Positions 61,159 through 64,000 of a stretch of DNA of 64,000 bases are shown piece by piece. Position 1 is the first letter of the stretch, and every line of letters begins with the position of its first letter. The notes beneath the pieces were generated by a model that saw only the letters and a program-made list of their open reading frames with translations, made no database searches and was not told where the DNA came from. The position numbers were made by a program, and so were the translations under genes. The stretch is from positions 124,001 through 188,000 of the forward strand of contig JAOWBW010000865.1 of NCBI GenBank assembly GCA_026119855.1, written 5' to 3'. Source of the DNA: Campanula takesimana (taxonomy: Eukaryota > Streptophyta > Magnoliopsida > Asterales > Campanulaceae).

Positions 61159-64000
61159 CGCGTGACTAACAAGAAACGAGAAACTGAATGACATCTGCTT
61201 ATATCAAACTGACATCATATATACTCAAGAGAAACGAGCTAAGATAGCTCACAACGAGTTCTATACCAACTAATTTAAACCAAATGGTTGTACACAGCGG
61301 AAAACATGCCTAGCACATACGCTGACATTACAAGAACACTATACAAGTTTACCCAATATACTGAGTCTAAACAACTGATACCAAATCATCCTCACCAAAA
61401 CTAGAAAGGATAACAATCCCCAACAAGAACAACCTGCCAAGTAGGCCCCTGCTAAGTCGAGCCTCACAACGTATTACCACTTGCTTTCCTGGGGGGGGAA
61501 CAAATAAACAAGGAACGGGTGAGATAAATCTCAGTAAGTTACTAGATACAAGTACATAGCATGTTATCATGTAATCATGCAAATCAAGAAGATTATCAAG
61601 TAATCATGTTCAAGATGTCATCAAGTAACAAGTATATGAGAGGCTAAGCCAACTCATCAAGTAACTAGCACATAAGGCTAAACTAACACGTTACAAAGGA
61701 TATTCCAACCTTATTCCTCCCAAGTAAACCATTGTTGTCGTTGCTTGTATTGAATTTGATAAATCACGATCAATCAAGTTGCTGCTGTACAGTACACAAG
61801 AGGACCCGGTAACCAGTGTCACTAACAAGAACAAGATTCACGAGGTGTTCACAAGTTTAGCATTCACTTTTATCAGGCGTATTGCTCTAATAAAGGAAGC
61901 TATGCCCTTACTATGGCCTGTAGTAAGGGGTCAAGCACAGATACATAGATCCCCGATTATCAACTTAGCCCCAGCCTTGCGATAAGCGTGAACCTATATA
62001 CCTCCGAACAAGCAAGGACCAGCTGGACTCACACAAGAATGCACAAGTAGGTATTTACTTGAACTATGAGAGTATAGACTAAGTCCAAAAGTAGTGGACT
62101 AGCTCTTCATGAACCATGTAATTATGTGCTCACCAAATACAAGTACGCGTATGCTATATTTGTAAATACAAATCAGTATAACAATGGCACATAATGTGTC
62201 CACGTAACACAATCAAGCCAAATTAGAGTCTATTAATAACAGACCCCAACCAAGTAGTAGGGTAAGTCATACTATATCACTTTGTCATATGCCATATTTG
62301 CACGTACATATTCATATAACCTTTAACACACTAATGTGTCTATCACGATACCCTTACTTTCAAGTAGAGCCCAACATCTTAGACTCTAAGCACGTAGTCG
62401 AATAGGTCGTATAGTACCTAGTCACAATCATACCTCGCGTATATGTATCGTTAATAATCGAATACATTTTCCAACACATATTGTGTTCTATAATCATTGT
62501 TTTATGAATTATCTTCATATTACACTAGTCCCTATTTCTTTAGGAACCTATCTCAGGAACAGGATATCTTCTTTATACTTTATATGCTTCATTGAGTATA
62601 TGTACGATTAAAACCAATCACTAGCACATTAATGCTTGTTCATAGCACTTTCAATACACACGTATTAGATTCGAGTATGTCTTAGAGTTGATCATTCTCT
62701 ATCTAGTTCCATATTCTAACTCTTTGGTTATTAATACCAAGTATCAAGTAGTCAACAAGCCACATTCTATCAAGTAGTTATGTGCAAGATTTGCACATAC
62801 ACATCAAGGATAGTTCTAACACGTTAGTGCTTGTTCATAGCACTCTCAAGTTCATTACCATACACATGTATTGGTTTCAAGTCATGTACAAGATTTTATC
62901 ATCTTACATTCAAGTTCTCAATCCAATTCTTTGTATGTTCAAGACATGTACAAGAATTAATTATCTTATACTCAAGTTATTATTCCAATCTTTGGATATT
63001 CAAGTCGTGTACAAGATTTAATTGTCTTATACTTCAATTTCAAGCTAAGTAGATGAGTTATACATCTCATACATACAAGTTCTTAATCCTATACTTTGGA
63101 TGTTCAAGCTCAAGACATTGTTCTAGTGCCCCTAAGGTACACAAACATTTGTTTCAAGACACATATAACACATTAGTGCTTGTTCTTAGCACTTTCAAGA
63201 TATATAAAAGAGTTCTTACTCTTAGGCCCAAATTCTCTATTCAAATCATTGAATAATCATGTTCAAGACTCACTTCTGATGCCCCTAAGGTGTCACAACA
63301 CTTGCTAGGACATCTTATACTAAGGCTATATACCTCAATTGGGGTTATTTCCAACTTATACAAACTTTAAACAAGATTTTTATTTTTCAGGGCACCCGGG
63401 CGGGCGCTCAAAATGGACCGGGCGGCCGCACACTAGCAGGTGAATCCTTTGAAAAACATTTCAGAAACATGGGTGGTCGCCTAATAAATTTTGTGCGGTC
63501 GCACACTGCACATTTTCGGCCAATGCTCATTTCTTTTCCAGGTTGAATAATTCTCCGTCCCAAGCGTAGGAGTATACTTTTACTAACATAATAACAATAC
63601 CAAGAGTACCTAGGAGTGAAGTATCATACCCAGGACACTATTTCAAGCTCAATTCATTTCTTTTACCGTCACATAAATAATAGGATAATTTTCTTTTATT
63701 CCATTTAAATATTTCACCGTCCCAAAAGTATAAGTATAATTTTTCTAATATACTTGTATAAACATTTAGGGATACTTTCATTCATTTCCCCGTACCACAA
63801 ATAATGGTACAATTTTTCTAATAACATTTAAATCAAGTTAATATTTTACCGTCTCACGAGTAGGAGTATAATTTTACTAATACTCAATAACATAATCCTT
63901 AGAGTAAAGTGTTACTCATTTCAAATCCATATCCCCAGTATACTGATACTCCCCTTGTCCCAAATTTACAAGTATCACAAAACTCATTCAAATCACGAAA
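61159..64000 (-). repeat. Continuation of the Tekay-like LTR with internal subrepeats
   Basis: No gene. Subrepeats: 'acattagtgcttgttcatag' near 62626, 62819 and 63169; 'cgtcccaNaagtaNNagtat' -like blocks near 63557, 63717 and 63850; and 'gccccNaaggt' near 63130 and 63275. Poly-G run at 61492-61498. The last 60 bases resemble a Stowaway end ('ctccccttgtcccaaattta'). Confidence 0.5.
63400..63502. promoter_or_regulatory. GC-core array in the Tekay-like LTR: two 22-nt doublets
   Basis: GCGGGCGC (63400), GCGGCCGC (63422), GTGGTCGC (63473), GCGGTCGC (63495). The distances are 22, 51 and 22 nt. Cores two and four are followed by ACAC, as in the copia LTR. Confidence 0.62.

Larger units (their letters stand above)
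47938..64000 (-). mobile_element. Tekay-like LTR (minus), interrupted by the Retand element and cut by the window end
   Basis: The segments 47938-47992 and 61159-64000 read as one sequence once the Retand element and one copy of CGCGT are removed. The left end on the plus strand is TGACACGCCCCCAAGTCCC, a typical LTR terminus. Around 61490-61550 the minus strand has 'cttactgagatttatctcac', as in LTRs of the Tekay/Del clade. The far end is not in the window, and neither is any coding region. Confidence 0.6.

Overview
This window is nuclear DNA from a flowering plant, most likely a eudicot. The evidence is three split, intron-containing plant genes, AT-rich spacers, and a dense set of plant-type transposable elements. 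No bacterial, organellar or rRNA genes were seen. The species cannot be fixed from the sequence. The Retand-type element and the Stowaway families would suit Caryophyllales, but that is only a suggestion.

Three host genes are supported. A GH20 beta-N-acetylhexosaminidase like Arabidopsis HEXO2 has two exons (16317-19266, +). A type I non-specific lipid-transfer protein has its intron three codons before the stop (32357-32858, +). A GT8 xylan alpha-glucuronosyltransferase (GUX) has three exons (34141-36784, -) and an apparent 1-nt frameshift in its last codons. A short fossil of a HAK/KUP potassium-transporter exon lies at 44252-44343 (-).

Most of the rest is mobile DNA in nested layers. 1-7.2 kb: a copia gag remnant, then a 5.8-kb non-autonomous LTR element (LARD) with a tRNA-Asp primer site, inserted in a CAGTTGTG minisatellite. 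7.4-16 kb: a tRNA-like inverted repeat, Stowaway MITEs, two related Mutator-like elements with exact 9-bp target duplications (one nested in a hAT-like element), a telomere-repeat-like Mutator MITE and a truncated LINE. 20.5-26.8 kb: a young Tekay/Del chromovirus, deleted from inside its 5' LTR to the protease region, sits inside a Stowaway MITE. 27.6-31.3 kb: a gag-protease-only element sits inside an older copia-like LTR. 36.9 kb: a complete 230-bp TRIM lies just upstream of GUX. 38.5-44.2 kb: many MITEs, two small hAT elements and a palindromic minisatellite. 44.5-64 kb: a copia element (minus) is cut by a Tekay-like LTR (minus), which is itself interrupted by a nearly complete 13.2-kb Tat/Retand element. 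That element has gag, protease, a pol with two RNase H domains, an antisense plant-mobile-domain ORF, a tandem array, and LTRs about 0.5% diverged.

The least expected signal is a spacing rule. Short GC-only cores (GCGNNCGC-like) lie in otherwise AT-rich LTRs at fixed distances although the spacers differ in sequence. The cores form two 22-nt doublets about 50 nt apart in three unrelated LTR families, and one 22-nt doublet in a fourth. They form 29-nt triads at several places in the Retand element. This looks like a shared, possibly convergent, regulatory or structural module.
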